Origin: Rhodococcus sp. P1Y
GTDB taxonomy: Bacteria > Actinomycetota > Actinomycetes > Mycobacteriales > Mycobacteriaceae
Assembly (NCBI RefSeq): GCF_003641205.1
Contig: NZ_CP032762.1
Coordinates: 1,798,001 to 1,862,000 of the forward strand
Length of the DNA stretch: 64,000 nt
Direction: 5' to 3'
Shown: positions 1 through 8,114 of the stretch, piece by piece
Position numbering within the stretch: position 1 is the first letter of the stretch
Layout of the letters: each line of letters begins with the position of its first letter
Position numbers and translations under genes: made by a program
Notes under the pieces: generated by a model
Database searches by the model: none
Told to the model about the DNA's origin: nothing
Seen by the model: only the letters and a program-made list of their open reading frames with translations

Positions 1-434
1 ACCACTCCTACGAAGCCGACGCCGGCACCGATCCACGTCGATCCTGCGATGCGCTGCCGGGACACCGCCCACGCGATCAGCGGCATCCACAGGGGCGCGC
101 TGTACGTCAGCAGTGTGGCGTTGGCAAACGGGATCTGCGTGATCGCGAAGAACAAGGAATACCAACACGCTGTCCCCATCGCAGCCCGCAGCACGTGCAG
201 GCCGATCCTGCTGGTCTTCACCGAGGATGTCCCGCTGCGCAGAGCAATCGGAACGACGAACAGAAGTCCAATGGCGTTCTGGAACAGCAATATCACGCCA
301 GTCGACGTGTAGGTGCCGGATTGCTTGGCCAGCGCGCCGACAAGTGATACGCAGAGGAAAGCCGCAGTGATCAATCCTGCACCGAGAAAGAGGTTCTCAG
401 GCTTGTGTCCCAGACCGACAGGGGATTCGCTCAT
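1..434 (-). CDS. EamA/DMT-family membrane transporter, C-terminus cut by window edge
   Basis: Only the first 144 codons lie in the window; the gene continues past base 1. The translation begins MSESPVGLGHKPEN and then shows several hydrophobic helices (for example LITAAFLCVSLVGAL and GVILLFQNAIGLLFVV), followed by the conserved stretch LRAAMGTACWYSLFFAI and ANATLLTYSAPLWMPLIAW. This is typical of the first EamA repeat in drug/metabolite exporters of about 300 residues with ten helices. Its ATG overlaps the stop codon of the upstream tricarboxylate-binding protein gene by 4 bases, so the two are probably translationally coupled. The substrate cannot be read from the sequence. The family is well supported; the specificity is unknown. 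Confidence 0.8.
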   Translation of the reverse strand, partial: MSESPVGLGHKPENLFLGAGLITAAFLCVSLVGALAKQSGTYTSTGVILLFQNAIGLLFVVPIALRSGTSSVKTSRIGLHVLRAAMGTACWYSLFFAITQIPFANATLLTYSAPLWMPLIAWAVSRQRIAGSTWIGAGVGFVGV

Positions 435-1429
435 CGCGGTGCGACGCGTAGTCCGGCGTCGACGTCCTCCTGGGTCGCGGCCAAGAAGGTCTGGAACTCG
501 TCGTCGATCATGAACGTGGTCGTGAACTTGCTGCGTTCTGCGATCTCCTTCCAGGTCTGCGTCTGCACCATCTGCGCGAGCGCCGTTTGCCAGTAGTCGA
601 GCGCGTCGGCTGGCATGTCCGGCGGCCCGTACAGACCCCGCCAGTTGGACAGGGTGACGTCGAGTCCCTGTTCTGCGGCGGTCGGTACGTCGAGTCCGGG
701 CACCGGGTTTTCGGCCAGCACACCGAGTGCTGCGAGGTCCCCGGCCGTCACCTGGTCGACGAACTCGCTGACACCGCCTATCGCAACGTCGATGTCGCCG
801 GCCGTCAGTGCTGCGATCTGGTCGCCGCCACCCTCGTGGGTGACGTACCGAACGGAGGACGGGTCGCCGCCCGCTGCTGATACCAGCAGGGCGAAAGGAA
901 GTTCGTCGTCGTTTGCAGCCCCGACCGCAATGCCCGACGGATCGGCCTCGATGCCGGCCATCAAGTCGCCGAGGTTTCGGAAGGGGGAGTCGGGCCGCGT
1001 CACGACGACGTAGTACTCGCTCATCAGTCGAGCGATCATGGTGACGTCGGAATAGCCGTACGGCGACGCGCCGCTCTCCTGATTCACCATCATCGACAGT
1101 GATGTCACCGCGACCTGGTCGTCGGCGCCGCCGTGATCCTGGACCATCTCGGCGAGGAAGTCGGCGCCGCTGCCCCCGGGCCGATTCTGCACCGGGAGCG
1201 GGACGTCGACGATGCCTTCTGCCTGCAGAGCGTCGACCACCGAGCGGATGGTGAGGTCGAAGCCGCTGCCCGGGCCCGCTCCCGCAGTCATCGTGACGGG
1301 CCCAGACGGATAGCCTGCGGCGGGCTCGGAGTTCGTACAACCGGTCAGCAGGAGGGTGACAGAAATTGTGGCTCCGAATGCGAGCTTGGCCCTAGTTCGA
1401 ATTGATGTGGACTGCATGGTTTCTCGCAT
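431..1429 (-). CDS. Tripartite tricarboxylate transporter-type (TctC/Bug) substrate-binding lipoprotein
   Basis: The product is a 332-residue extracytoplasmic binding protein of the Bug/TctC family, which normally captures carboxylates for a TctAB membrane pair. A positively charged start, a hydrophobic core and the lipobox LLTGC (lipid anchor on Cys) mark it as a lipoprotein. Family-like stretches are AGAGPGSGFDLTIRSVVDAL near the N-terminus, VQNRPGGSGADFL, and VPTAAEQGLDVTLSNWRGLY near residue 265. No TctA/TctB genes are visible in the window; instead it is coupled by ATGA overlap to an EamA transporter. ATG codons exist at 1429 and 1417; both overlap the 3' end of the upstream SDR gene by 26-38 bases. 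Orphan Bug proteins are common, and the ligand is unknown. Confidence 0.82.
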   Translation of the reverse strand: MRETMQSTSIRTRAKLAFGATISVTLLLTGCTNSEPAAGYPSGPVTMTAGAGPGSGFDLTIRSVVDALQAEGIVDVPLPVQNRPGGSGADFLAEMVQDHGGADDQVAVTSLSMMVNQESGASPYGYSDVTMIARLMSEYYVVVTRPDSPFRNLGDLMAGIEADPSGIAVGAANDDELPFALLVSAAGGDPSSVRYVTHEGGGDQIAALTAGDIDVAIGGVSEFVDQVTAGDLAALGVLAENPVPGLDVPTAAEQGLDVTLSNWRGLYGPPDMPADALDYWQTALAQMVQTQTWKEIAERSKFTTTFMIDDEFQTFLAATQEDVDAGLRVAPR

Positions 1430-2273
1430 TCATCCGGTCGGTCTCTCGTTCGAGTATGTTGTTGAGGGCGCGAGGCGCAAGAACGTCGAGTGCACGCAGC
1501 GCGAGGGCTTTTCGGGGCGCGATGCGGATCGGTCGGGTCTTGGCAGCGGTGACCATCCAGCCGGCGGCTTCGTCTGCGGTGAGTGAGGCGATGCCGTCGT
1601 AAGCCCGTGTGGGAGCGATCATGGGAGTCGCCACCAAGGGGTAGTAGATGGTGGTGGAGTGCACGCCCGCTTTTCCCCATTCGGTGTCTATCACGCGGCT
1701 GACAGCGCTGAGTGCGGCCTTCGAAGCGTTGTAGGCGGCGAACATCGGAGAGGATTCCGGGAGCACCCGCCAGGTGGCGATATTGATGATGTGACCGTCA
1801 CCGCGTTCGATCATGCCGGGGGACACTCCTCGGATCAGCCGGAGCGGCGCATAGTAATTGAGCGCCATCACTCGCTCGACGTCGTGCCAGCGCTCCAGCG
1901 ACTCCGACAGCGGTCTCCTGATCGACCTGGCTGCGTTGTTGATCAGGATGTCCACCGGCCCGGCACGCCTCACCACCTCATCGACTTCGTCGAGTTCGGA
2001 CAGGTTCGCCCGGATGGCAAAGGCGTCGCCACCCGCCGCCGTGATCCGGTCGACGACCTCGGTAAGGAGAGACTCCCGGCGCGCCACGGCGATGACGGTG
2101 GCGCCTTCGGCTGCGAGCTTCAGGGCGGCGACGGCACCGATACCGGAGGACGCGCCGGTCAGGAGTATCCGCTTGCCCTGCAGGGGTATTGCTGCACCTG
2201 CGCGCCACTGCGGGAACTGCGGGAGCGGACGCATGCCGGCCAGCCGGAGCGCCGTCCTGACCTTCGGGATCAC
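1392..2273 (-). CDS. Short-chain dehydrogenase/reductase (SDR)
   Basis: This is a classical SDR, a cytoplasmic NAD(P)-dependent oxidoreductase. The cofactor motif is TGASSGIG, followed by ALKLAAEGATVIAVARRES. The NNAA motif (ILINNAARS) and the catalytic YNASK (Tyr-x-x-x-Lys in FAAYNASKAALSAVS) are intact. I prefer a GTG start at 2273, which has AGAGG about eight bases upstream; longer (2336) and shorter ATG starts exist. The C-terminus (ALDVLAPRALNNILERETDRMNAR) resembles SDRs with a hydrophobic or amphipathic tail found next to lipid-metabolism genes. It is first in a three-gene minus-strand run with the TctC-like and EamA genes. The substrate is unknown. Confidence 0.85.
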   Translation of the reverse strand: MIPKVRTALRLAGMRPLPQFPQWRAGAAIPLQGKRILLTGASSGIGAVAALKLAAEGATVIAVARRESLLTEVVDRITAAGGDAFAIRANLSELDEVDEVVRRAGPVDILINNAARSIRRPLSESLERWHDVERVMALNYYAPLRLIRGVSPGMIERGDGHIINIATWRVLPESSPMFAAYNASKAALSAVSRVIDTEWGKAGVHSTTIYYPLVATPMIAPTRAYDGIASLTADEAAGWMVTAAKTRPIRIAPRKALALRALDVLAPRALNNILERETDRMNARNHAVHINSN

Positions 2274-2405
2274 AGCATCGCCTCTGTCCGGTCCACACCT
2301 CGGTGCACTGGCACCAACTCTAGAATGCGGCGGCATGAGGCGTAGCGAAATCGAAGTAGGCGCATTCGCGACACGTTGTGCCCCCAGCGCGCCTACAGTT
2401 GCCCG

Positions 2406-3209
2406 GTGCCGAGCTGGATACTGGGTTTAGTGGTGGTCATCGTCGTGGTCTTGGCGGTCACGGTCAAGCTTGCAGCGCGAACCCGCGCGCCCGACCCAGG
2501 GTGGTTCATCGACAGCACTCGTGCGGCAGGTGCTCTGACGGTGATCGGAACCATGTTCGCCGTGCTGTTGGCGTTCACCATTTTCTTCGCCCTGCAGAGC
2601 TACCAGAGTGCGCGTGACGGGGCCAGCGTCGAGGCCGTCGCGCTGACCGAATTGCACAACGTGGCCGAGGTTCTCGAAGGTCGCGAGGGCGAACGCCTAC
2701 ACGGTGACCTCATTTGTTACGGGCGTGCCGTCGTCGCCGACGAATGGCCCGCGATGGCTCGGGGCGAGACGTCTCCGACGGTCGCGCGTTGGGTCGACAC
2801 CATGGTCGAGGATTTCGCAGCGACGTCACCCGTAGGCGCCTCTCAGGAGGCGGCGTACGGGCAATGGTTCGACCAGCAAGCCGAGCGACGAGACGGTCGC
2901 CGCGCCCGCGCGGCCGAGGCAGCACCGTCGGTCCCGGTCCCGCTGTGGATCGTGCTGGGGATCGGGGCGTCGGCCATTCTCACCTACATGTGCGTTCAGG
3001 CCGATCGACGTGAAAGCGCCGTCGTACAGGCGATTCCTATTGCGTTCGTTTCGGCGCTCGTGGCCTCGGCGTTAGTCGTCGTGGCGTTCCTCGATCATCC
3101 CTATGCCGACTGGTCGGGCAGCATCCAACCCGACGAGATGCGGGTGACATTGCAGCTCATCGACGACGGGCATCCCGCGCCCTGCGACGAGAGCGGCATC
3201 CCGACCTAG
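2406..3209 (+). CDS. DUF4239 (bestrophin-like) membrane protein
   Basis: The 267-residue protein has two N-terminal membrane helices (ILGLVVVIVVVLAVTVKLAA and VIGTMFAVLLAFTIFFALQSY), a soluble central part rich in acidic and arginine residues (about 85-175), and two C-terminal helices (VPLWIVLGIGASAILTYMCV and PIAFVSALVASALVVVAFL). This arrangement and the F(A)VLLAFTIFFALQSYQSAR stretch match actinobacterial DUF4239 proteins, which are distantly related to bestrophin channels. The GTG at 2406 opens directly into the first helix; an in-frame ATG at 2376 would add ten unlikely residues. It is divergent from the SDR gene and followed closely by an acyl-CoA dehydrogenase. Function unknown. Confidence 0.75.
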   Translation: MPSWILGLVVVIVVVLAVTVKLAARTRAPDPGWFIDSTRAAGALTVIGTMFAVLLAFTIFFALQSYQSARDGASVEAVALTELHNVAEVLEGREGERLHGDLICYGRAVVADEWPAMARGETSPTVARWVDTMVEDFAATSPVGASQEAAYGQWFDQQAERRDGRRARAAEAAPSVPVPLWIVLGIGASAILTYMCVQADRRESAVVQAIPIAFVSALVASALVVVAFLDHPYADWSGSIQPDEMRVTLQLIDDGHPAPCDESGIPT

Positions 3210-3246
3210 CTCTCATGCGCGAGCGTCCCCGTCAGGAGCGTGTTCC

Positions 3247-4446
3247 GTGACCCATCGACCATCGAAGCCCCGCACGGAATCCCCGCGGTACATGACCGAC
3301 GAGCGCGTCGCGATCCGTGACCTCGCCCGCGACTTCGCGATGAACCAGGTACTGCCGATAGCGAACGAACTCGACCCCGTGCGCGGAACGATCCCGGATT
3401 CGCTCAAGAAGGCGATGTCCGACGTCGGATTCTTCGGCATCCTGATCCCCGAGGAGCACGGCGGTCTCGGCCTCGGTGTATTCGAATACTGCCTCGTTGC
3501 CGAAGAGCTGTCGCGGGCGTGGATGAGTGTGGCCGGCTTACTGGCCCGAGGAAACGGAATGGGCGGGGGATTCACGCCAGAACAAGAAGCGGAACTGTTG
3601 CCACAGGTGGCAGCCGGGAAGTACCTCGGCTCGTACGCGCTCTCGGAGGCCGAGGCAGGCTCCGATGTCGCCGGCATCGCGTGCCGGGCAACTCGCCGCG
3701 GCGACGACTGGGTCGTCGACGGCACGAAGATGTGGTGCACCTATGCGGACGAGGCCGATTACATCGTTCTGTTCGCTCGAACGGACCCGAAGAAGGATCG
3801 AACGAAACCCCACCGCGGCATCAGCGCGTTCCTGATCGACAAGGAGCGCGGCGTCTTTCCGGACGGGATCAGCGGTACCAAAGTTCGTACGATCGGTTAC
3901 TTCGGCTGGAGCACATGGGAATTGGCGTTCGACAACTTCCATGTTCCGGCTTCGAGCATGCTCGGTGAGGAAGGTAAGGGGTTTTACCTCGCGGTCAGCG
4001 GGCTCGAGGTGGGGCGAGCGCACACCGCTGCTCGAGCGATCGGGCTGGCCCGTGCCGCACTCGAAGACTCCATCGCGTACATGCACTCACGTCGCCAGTT
4101 CGGACACCCACTCGCAGACTTTCAGCACCTGCGGTTCAAGATAGCGATGATGGCTGCCGAGATAGAAGCTGCCCGCCAACTGATGTTCTCGGTTGCGACG
4201 GATATCGACACCGGCCGACGGTGTTCGCTCGAGGCCTCCATGTGCAAACTCGTTGCAACCGAAATGGCTGAACGGGTGACCAGCGAAGCCGTGCAGATTC
4301 ACGGCGGTGCCGGTTACACCACGGACTTTCAGGTGGAAAGACATTGGCGTGACGCGCGTTTGACCAAGATCTTCGAAGGGACGAGCGAAATACAAATGCG
4401 GATCATTTCCGACGAGATTCTCGGGCGGTCGGATGTCGGGCCATAA
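3247..4446 (+). CDS. Acyl-CoA dehydrogenase
   Basis: This is a 399-residue FAD-dependent acyl-CoA dehydrogenase that would introduce the alpha-beta double bond in an acyl-CoA thioester. The family pattern is complete: N-terminal helical domain, YALSEAEAGSDVAGIACRAT (FAD/substrate loop), a middle beta domain with VDGTKMWCTYADEADYI, and the C-terminal bundle with RRQFGHPLADFQ and VQIHGGAGYTTDFQVERHWR. The segment KIFEGTSEIQ holds the catalytic Glu in the position used by short/medium-chain enzymes. The GTG start at 3247 has CAGGAG about nine bases upstream; an ATG at 3292 is an alternative. It stands alone, with convergent hairpin sequence after its stop. Chain length and pathway cannot be assigned. 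Confidence 0.92.
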   Translation: MTHRPSKPRTESPRYMTDERVAIRDLARDFAMNQVLPIANELDPVRGTIPDSLKKAMSDVGFFGILIPEEHGGLGLGVFEYCLVAEELSRAWMSVAGLLARGNGMGGGFTPEQEAELLPQVAAGKYLGSYALSEAEAGSDVAGIACRATRRGDDWVVDGTKMWCTYADEADYIVLFARTDPKKDRTKPHRGISAFLIDKERGVFPDGISGTKVRTIGYFGWSTWELAFDNFHVPASSMLGEEGKGFYLAVSGLEVGRAHTAARAIGLARAALEDSIAYMHSRRQFGHPLADFQHLRFKIAMMAAEIEAARQLMFSVATDIDTGRRCSLEASMCKLVATEMAERVTSEAVQIHGGAGYTTDFQVERHWRDARLTKIFEGTSEIQMRIISDEILGRSDVGP

Positions 4447-4470
4447 GGGCCGAGACGAAGATACCTTCGG

Positions 4471-4509
4471 CGTCGGCACGATCCCTGCGGTGAGGAAACC
4501 GTGCCGACG
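4471..4509. terminator. Hairpin between convergent genes (candidate bidirectional terminator)
   Basis: CGTCGGCACG at 4471-4480 is perfectly complementary to CGTGCCGACG at 4500-4509, with a 19-base loop. It lies between the stop of the acyl-CoA dehydrogenase (+) and the stop of the secreted-protein gene (-). There is no obvious U-tract, which is usual for actinobacterial terminators. The pairing is seen directly; the terminator role is inferred. Confidence 0.5.
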
Positions 4510-4530
4510 CGTCGGGTCTACCAGTCGAGG

Positions 4531-5040
4531 TCAGGACAGGGTGAAGGCAGGGTCCGGCTGAACCGACAGGCTGTTGATCGTGCAGTTGCCGGACATCGGC
4601 TGGTTCGTGGACGTCAGCGTGTTGGTCATGTTGTCGAAGGTGCCTGCAAGCGTGGCCGGGCCGCAGTTGTAGCCCAAGAGCGAGAACCCGACGTTGGAAA
4701 CCTCGCCGGTGGTGGCGCTCGTAGGTGTCAGGGTCCAGGGCAGGTTCTTAAGTTGAGGCAGACCGCACAGGCGATTCGAACCGCTGATCTGGGCGGCAGT
4801 GATTGCAGCAGAGGACCCGTCGGCGCTGGTGGAACCAGACAACGAGATCGAGCAGGTGACGGGCAGGCCGAACGATGCGGGCGTGGTGACCACGATGGTC
4901 CCAGGCGCGGTGAAGGCTGTATTGGCGGGAGAAATTGTTGCAGCACTGGCGCTTCCGGCGCCCAATGTTGCGCCGGCGACCGCGACGGCGGCGGCAATTG
5001 TAGCGAGCGTACGAGAGCGGGACGGCAGGTTGAGCGTCAT
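4531..5040 (-). CDS. Secreted protein resembling PraB (alkane-oxidation activator family)
   Basis: The 169-residue protein has a Sec-type signal (RSRTLATIAAAVAVAGATLGAGSASA, cut about residue 34). The mature part starts ATISPANTAFTAPGTIVV and has four widely spaced Cys (VTCSISLSG, LCGLPQL, YNCGPATL, NCTINSL), suggesting two disulphides. The motif order SPA-x-FTA-GT, CxxxxSG, LCGL-LPW, CGP-TL, SG-CT resembles PraB-type secreted proteins that I recall from Pseudomonas alkane growth; this is family recognition from memory, not a search. The ATG at 5040 has GGAGG eight bases upstream. No alkane hydroxylase gene is present here. An extracellular or surface role is likely; direct involvement with hydrocarbons is only a suggestion. 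Confidence 0.6.
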   Translation of the reverse strand: MTLNLPSRSRTLATIAAAVAVAGATLGAGSASAATISPANTAFTAPGTIVVTTPASFGLPVTCSISLSGSTSADGSSAAITAAQISGSNRLCGLPQLKNLPWTLTPTSATTGEVSNVGFSLLGYNCGPATLAGTFDNMTNTLTSTNQPMSGNCTINSLSVQPDPAFTLS

Positions 5041-5180
5041 CGATCGATCCTCCATGTCCAGGGAATCCGGGTCCCAGTTGGGCATCCGGCAGTGCCGGAA
5101 CTCCGGCGCCGAGGAGAACGTTAGGGGAGCGAATCAAGTGTTGGAATTGGTTTGTTCCAGTTCGTGCAATTTCACAACCG

Positions 5181-5197
5181 ACAACCTCGGTGGTTGT
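5181..5197. promoter_or_regulatory. Palindrome upstream of the PraB-like gene (candidate operator)
   Basis: ACAACC at 5181-5186 and GGTTGT at 5192-5197 form an inverted repeat with a 5-base spacer, in an AT-richer stretch about 140 bases before the ATG at 5040. A further CACAACC copy of the left half-site lies just before it (5174-5180). It could be a regulator-binding site for the secreted-protein gene, which would then have a long leader. The binding protein is unknown. Confidence 0.35.
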
Positions 5198-5311
5198 TGC
5201 TTGTTTTAACTAAAAATGGGCTAATTTCCCGAATATGAACGTGTTCAGCAACATTCGGCACGTTCCGTGCGGGAAAATACACCGACGCGGCTGAAGAGCC
5301 TGACGGCAGGT

Positions 5312-6493
5312 TCAGGGCACCTTCGGTGGATTGTCGGGTAGCAGGAGCGCGCCGATGTCGTTTCCGATCGGAACGGCATTGTTGGTCTCGGCGTTGGTCG
5401 TGGGGCCCGGAGTGACGTAGACGACGATGGTGGTCTTGGTGTCCGTGTCGTACATGGCAACGCCGTTGTAGCCCCCGAAGGCGGGATTCATGAAGATCCA
5501 GCTGCCGAAATGTATCGTTCCGAAGGCAAAGAACTTGTCCTCCGTCAGCGGACCGAGCCCGGCCGTCGACGGTGCCATCATCTCGTCGAACAGGTTGTCG
5601 GACAACAATTCTCCGGTCCCGAGGGCGCGAACCCACCGGGAGACATCGCCTAGAGTCGAGTTCATGTTTCCGCTGTTGAGGAACGCGGTGGGATTCCAGA
5701 ACGTGGAGTCTTCGAAGACGCCGCGTTCGTTGGTGTAGCCGTGCAGAATCGGTTCGACCATCTCTGGTGTGAGTACCACCTTGCTCGCGGTCATCTCGAG
5801 TGGATCGAAAATTCGGTTCTGCAGCAGGTCGCCCAACTCGGTATCCGTGGCCTTTTCGAGAACGACACCGAGTAGGCAGAGGTCGCTGTGCGCATACCCG
5901 AAGCTCGTACCGGGTTCGAACAACGGCGGTCGAGCGTTCGCCAGATCGAAGATTTCCTGGGCGGTGAAACCCTTGATCGGGTTCGCGTAGAACATCTTCA
6001 GGAAGTCGGGGTTGGTCACGTAGTCGGAGATGCCGGAGGTGCTGTCGGCGAGCATCCGCGGAGTGATTTTGTCGGCACGAGGAAAATCGGGAACCCACTT
6101 CGCGATCGGCTCGTCGAGACCGATGGTCCCCTCCTCGCTGAGCTGCAGCAGAACCGTCGACAGCATCGGTTCCATCGGCTGGCCGACACGTAGCTGCATG
6201 TCCGGTGTCGCGGGCACGCCGACCGGGGATTCGCCGACGGCATCGGCGATGACCTGCTCGTCGCCGCGCCAGACGCCGAACACAGCCCCGGTCAGGCCGA
6301 GTTCGGTGACCTTGTCACCGACGATCTCCAATATCTTGTCGCTGTCAACATCGGCCGCGACGGACGCCTCGGTCGTGCTCGGCTGTGTCTCGTTCACGCT
6401 CCCGCCGTTGGAGCCACACGATGCGGTGGCTAGCACCATGGCGATGGCAACGACGGTGGTGCGGCGAAACCGGGTGGTGGTCGACCAACTCAT
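5312..6493 (-). CDS. Serine-hydrolase (class C beta-lactamase fold) lipoprotein lacking all catalytic motifs
   Basis: The 393-residue lipoprotein (lipobox ATASC, Cys26) aligns along its length with the D-alanyl-D-alanine carboxypeptidase/esterase-type protein encoded at 35660-36952. The usual SxxK nucleophile motif is replaced by QPME (residues 105-108, in RVGQPMEPMLSTVLLQL). The YxN motif reads YAH (FGYAHSDLCLLG), and the HxG of the third motif appears as MNP (WIFMNPAFGGYNG). It therefore keeps the fold but should be unable to form an acyl-enzyme. A binding, sensing or scaffold role at the outer face of the membrane is possible. The reading frame is long and clean, so this is a maintained gene rather than a decayed one. 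Confidence 0.8.
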   Translation of the reverse strand: MSWSTTTRFRRTTVVAIAMVLATASCGSNGGSVNETQPSTTEASVAADVDSDKILEIVGDKVTELGLTGAVFGVWRGDEQVIADAVGESPVGVPATPDMQLRVGQPMEPMLSTVLLQLSEEGTIGLDEPIAKWVPDFPRADKITPRMLADSTSGISDYVTNPDFLKMFYANPIKGFTAQEIFDLANARPPLFEPGTSFGYAHSDLCLLGVVLEKATDTELGDLLQNRIFDPLEMTASKVVLTPEMVEPILHGYTNERGVFEDSTFWNPTAFLNSGNMNSTLGDVSRWVRALGTGELLSDNLFDEMMAPSTAGLGPLTEDKFFAFGTIHFGSWIFMNPAFGGYNGVAMYDTDTKTTIVVYVTPGPTTNAETNNAVPIGNDIGALLLPDNPPKVP

Positions 6494-6677
6494 GAGCTCG
6501 ATCCCTTCGTGCGCAGAGCAGAGTGGGAGTCGCCGCTATGAGCGGGTTGCGGCAGCTTCGACCAGGTCACTTTACCTGCCGAATGGAGCGACGAACGCAG
6601 TTTTGGGTGCTGTGGGTCCTCGACATACTTGAAATTGCTCGGCCGTCGTTGACCGGATCCCTGGATTCTGGGACGTA

Positions 6678-6735
6678 TTGCCCAATACTTCGAGGATCAC
6701 CGGGAAATCCCGATGGTTCGGCGAGTATTGGGCAA
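6678..6735. repeat. Long palindromic repeat, family A, copy 1
   Basis: TTGCCCAATACT (6678-6689) pairs perfectly with AGTATTGGGCAA (6724-6735). Inside the loop a second hairpin CGGGA/TCCCG lies at 6701-6712. It sits immediately 3' of the minus-strand gene ending at 6773. A second copy with the same nested design is at 22998-23070. The role may be transcript termination or protection, or it may be a miniature REP-like element. Confidence 0.7.
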
Positions 6736-6772
6736 CCAGTTCCACGTGCAGGCGCCGAGATAGGTTAGGAAG

Positions 6773-7339
6773 TCAGGTCGACGGGCCGTTGCGCCATGAT
6801 CGCGGATCTCGGCCTGCGATTGCCACGGTCCGCTCGAGCAACGACGCGTCAACGATCTCGACTCGGTCTCCCCACAGTTGCGGGATGGGCGCGTTCGGCA
6901 AGAAGAGTTCGACGTGATCGTGACATGCGAGGACGAGGTGTTCGGGAGGTGAGAACTCGTGGCCGGTGGCTGCCGCGAGATCCCAGCCGTGCACGATCAC
7001 CTCGGTGAGTGCGATCTTTCCCCACGTATCGTTCGACAGTTCGAGGCCGGCCAGGTCCGAGTCGCCGTCCCACGCCTGCGGTGCCAGCCACGCGCGTGCA
7101 AGGTCGCGGACATGGTCGGAAACCCGCAGTCGGGACTGCTGGTCGTCGACGTCGGCGACGGCAGGACTCCCGGACACGCCACCGGCTACGGAGGCGAACC
7201 CGGTCGCGGCCTCGTCTATGTGCAGCAGGAGATCTGATACGGCGTAGTCCGCGCATGGCGTGGGGCGACGCAGGTCGCTGTCGGTCACCAGCGCGATTAG
7301 GTCCGCCAAACCTTCGGATGCTTCCCTGAAATCGATCAT
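6773..7339 (-). CDS. TIGR03086-family (DinB/maleylpyruvate isomerase-like) protein
   Basis: The 188-residue cytoplasmic protein begins MIDFREASEGLADLIALVTD and carries the family signature RPTPCADYAVSDLLLHIDEAA, where the His belongs to the metal site of DinB-like four-helix proteins, and VIVHGWDLAAATG, with the second conserved His-Gly-Trp-Asp. Such proteins are usually thiol-dependent or metal-binding and have no settled function. The ATG at 7339 follows GAGGTAAC; longer starts lack such a site. It is divergent from a TetR-type gene, with the palindromic operator at 7439-7461 between them, so the TetR protein may also control it. A family A palindrome follows its 3' end. Confidence 0.8.
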   Translation of the reverse strand: MIDFREASEGLADLIALVTDSDLRRPTPCADYAVSDLLLHIDEAATGFASVAGGVSGSPAVADVDDQQSRLRVSDHVRDLARAWLAPQAWDGDSDLAGLELSNDTWGKIALTEVIVHGWDLAAATGHEFSPPEHLVLACHDHVELFLPNAPIPQLWGDRVEIVDASLLERTVAIAGRDPRSWRNGPST

Positions 7340-7438
7340 TGTTACCTCTCGTCTTCGGCCGGCCACTGGTTTTACTAATCCCACGGTCTATGAAGACTCC
7401 GACGCGCCCAGGATGTCATCGAAGAAGGCTGCAGACGA

Positions 7439-7461
7439 CTAGTAGACGACCGGTCTACTAG
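7439..7461. promoter_or_regulatory. NemR/AcuR-like operator palindrome
   Basis: CTAGTAGAC at 7439-7447 and GTCTACTAG at 7453-7461 are perfect 9-base arms around GACCG. The site is only 5 bases before the TetR ATG at 7467 and 99 bases before the divergent TIGR03086 gene. The TAGAC...GTCTA core resembles boxes bound by NemR/AcuR-type repressors, so autoregulation is the simplest reading. Confidence 0.7.
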
Positions 7462-7466
7462 CGTGT

Positions 7467-8075
7467 ATGGTCGTGAGTATGCCCGCAATCGCCCGCACCG
7501 ACACCAAGGAAGCGATCATTGCGTGCACCAGGGCTCTGATGGCCAAAAAGGGCTACACGGCAGTCGGTCTCAGTGAAATTCTTGCGGCAGTCAACGTGCC
7601 CAAAGGGTCGTTCTACTACCACTTCGCTTCCAAGGATGCGCTCGGGGAGGCGATGTTGTCGTCGTACTTCGCCGAGTATCTTGCTGACTTCGACGAAATC
7701 CTCGGCCGTGGCAATCGCACGGCGGCGCAACGAATTCTGGACTACTTCGAGTCCTGGATCGAGTCGCAGAGCAGCTTCGACTGTCAGGGAAAGTGCTTGG
7801 CGGTCAAGCTGGGTGCCGAGGTGGCCGACCTGTCCGAATCGATGCGAATCGCTCTGAAAGACGGGATCGACGCGATCGTGCGACGCGTCGAGCGTGCACT
7901 TCGTGAGGGTATCGCGGACGAGTCGATAACTCTCGTCGGGGAGCCGGGCAGAACCGCCGCAGCGCTCTACGAGTTGTGGCTCGGCGCAAGTGTCGTATCC
8001 AAGCTCAACCGAAACGCCGATTCCATGAACAACGCGCTCACCCTCACACGCACTTTCCTGAACATCGCACTCTGA
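7467..8075 (+). CDS. TetR-family repressor of the NemR/AcuR type
   Basis: The 202-residue DNA-binding repressor has an N-terminal helix-turn-helix (LSEILAAVNVPKGSFYYHFASKDAL, about residues 31-56) and a C-terminal ligand domain with the segment SSFDCQGKCLAVKLGAEVADLSE. That segment matches the region of NemR and AcuR that senses reactive electrophiles; the two cysteines are candidate sensor residues. A perfect palindrome overlaps its promoter. The DJ-1-like gene 39 bases downstream probably forms one transcript with it, which fits a response to reactive carbonyls. The ATG at 7467 is chosen; a second ATG lies four codons later. Ligand assignment is inferred from family and neighbour only. Confidence 0.85.
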   Translation: MVVSMPAIARTDTKEAIIACTRALMAKKGYTAVGLSEILAAVNVPKGSFYYHFASKDALGEAMLSSYFAEYLADFDEILGRGNRTAAQRILDYFESWIESQSSFDCQGKCLAVKLGAEVADLSESMRIALKDGIDAIVRRVERALREGIADESITLVGEPGRTAAALYELWLGASVVSKLNRNADSMNNALTLTRTFLNIAL

Positions 8076-8114
8076 CGTTCAGTCAAGCTACACACTTCGA
8101 ACAAAGGATTTCCG

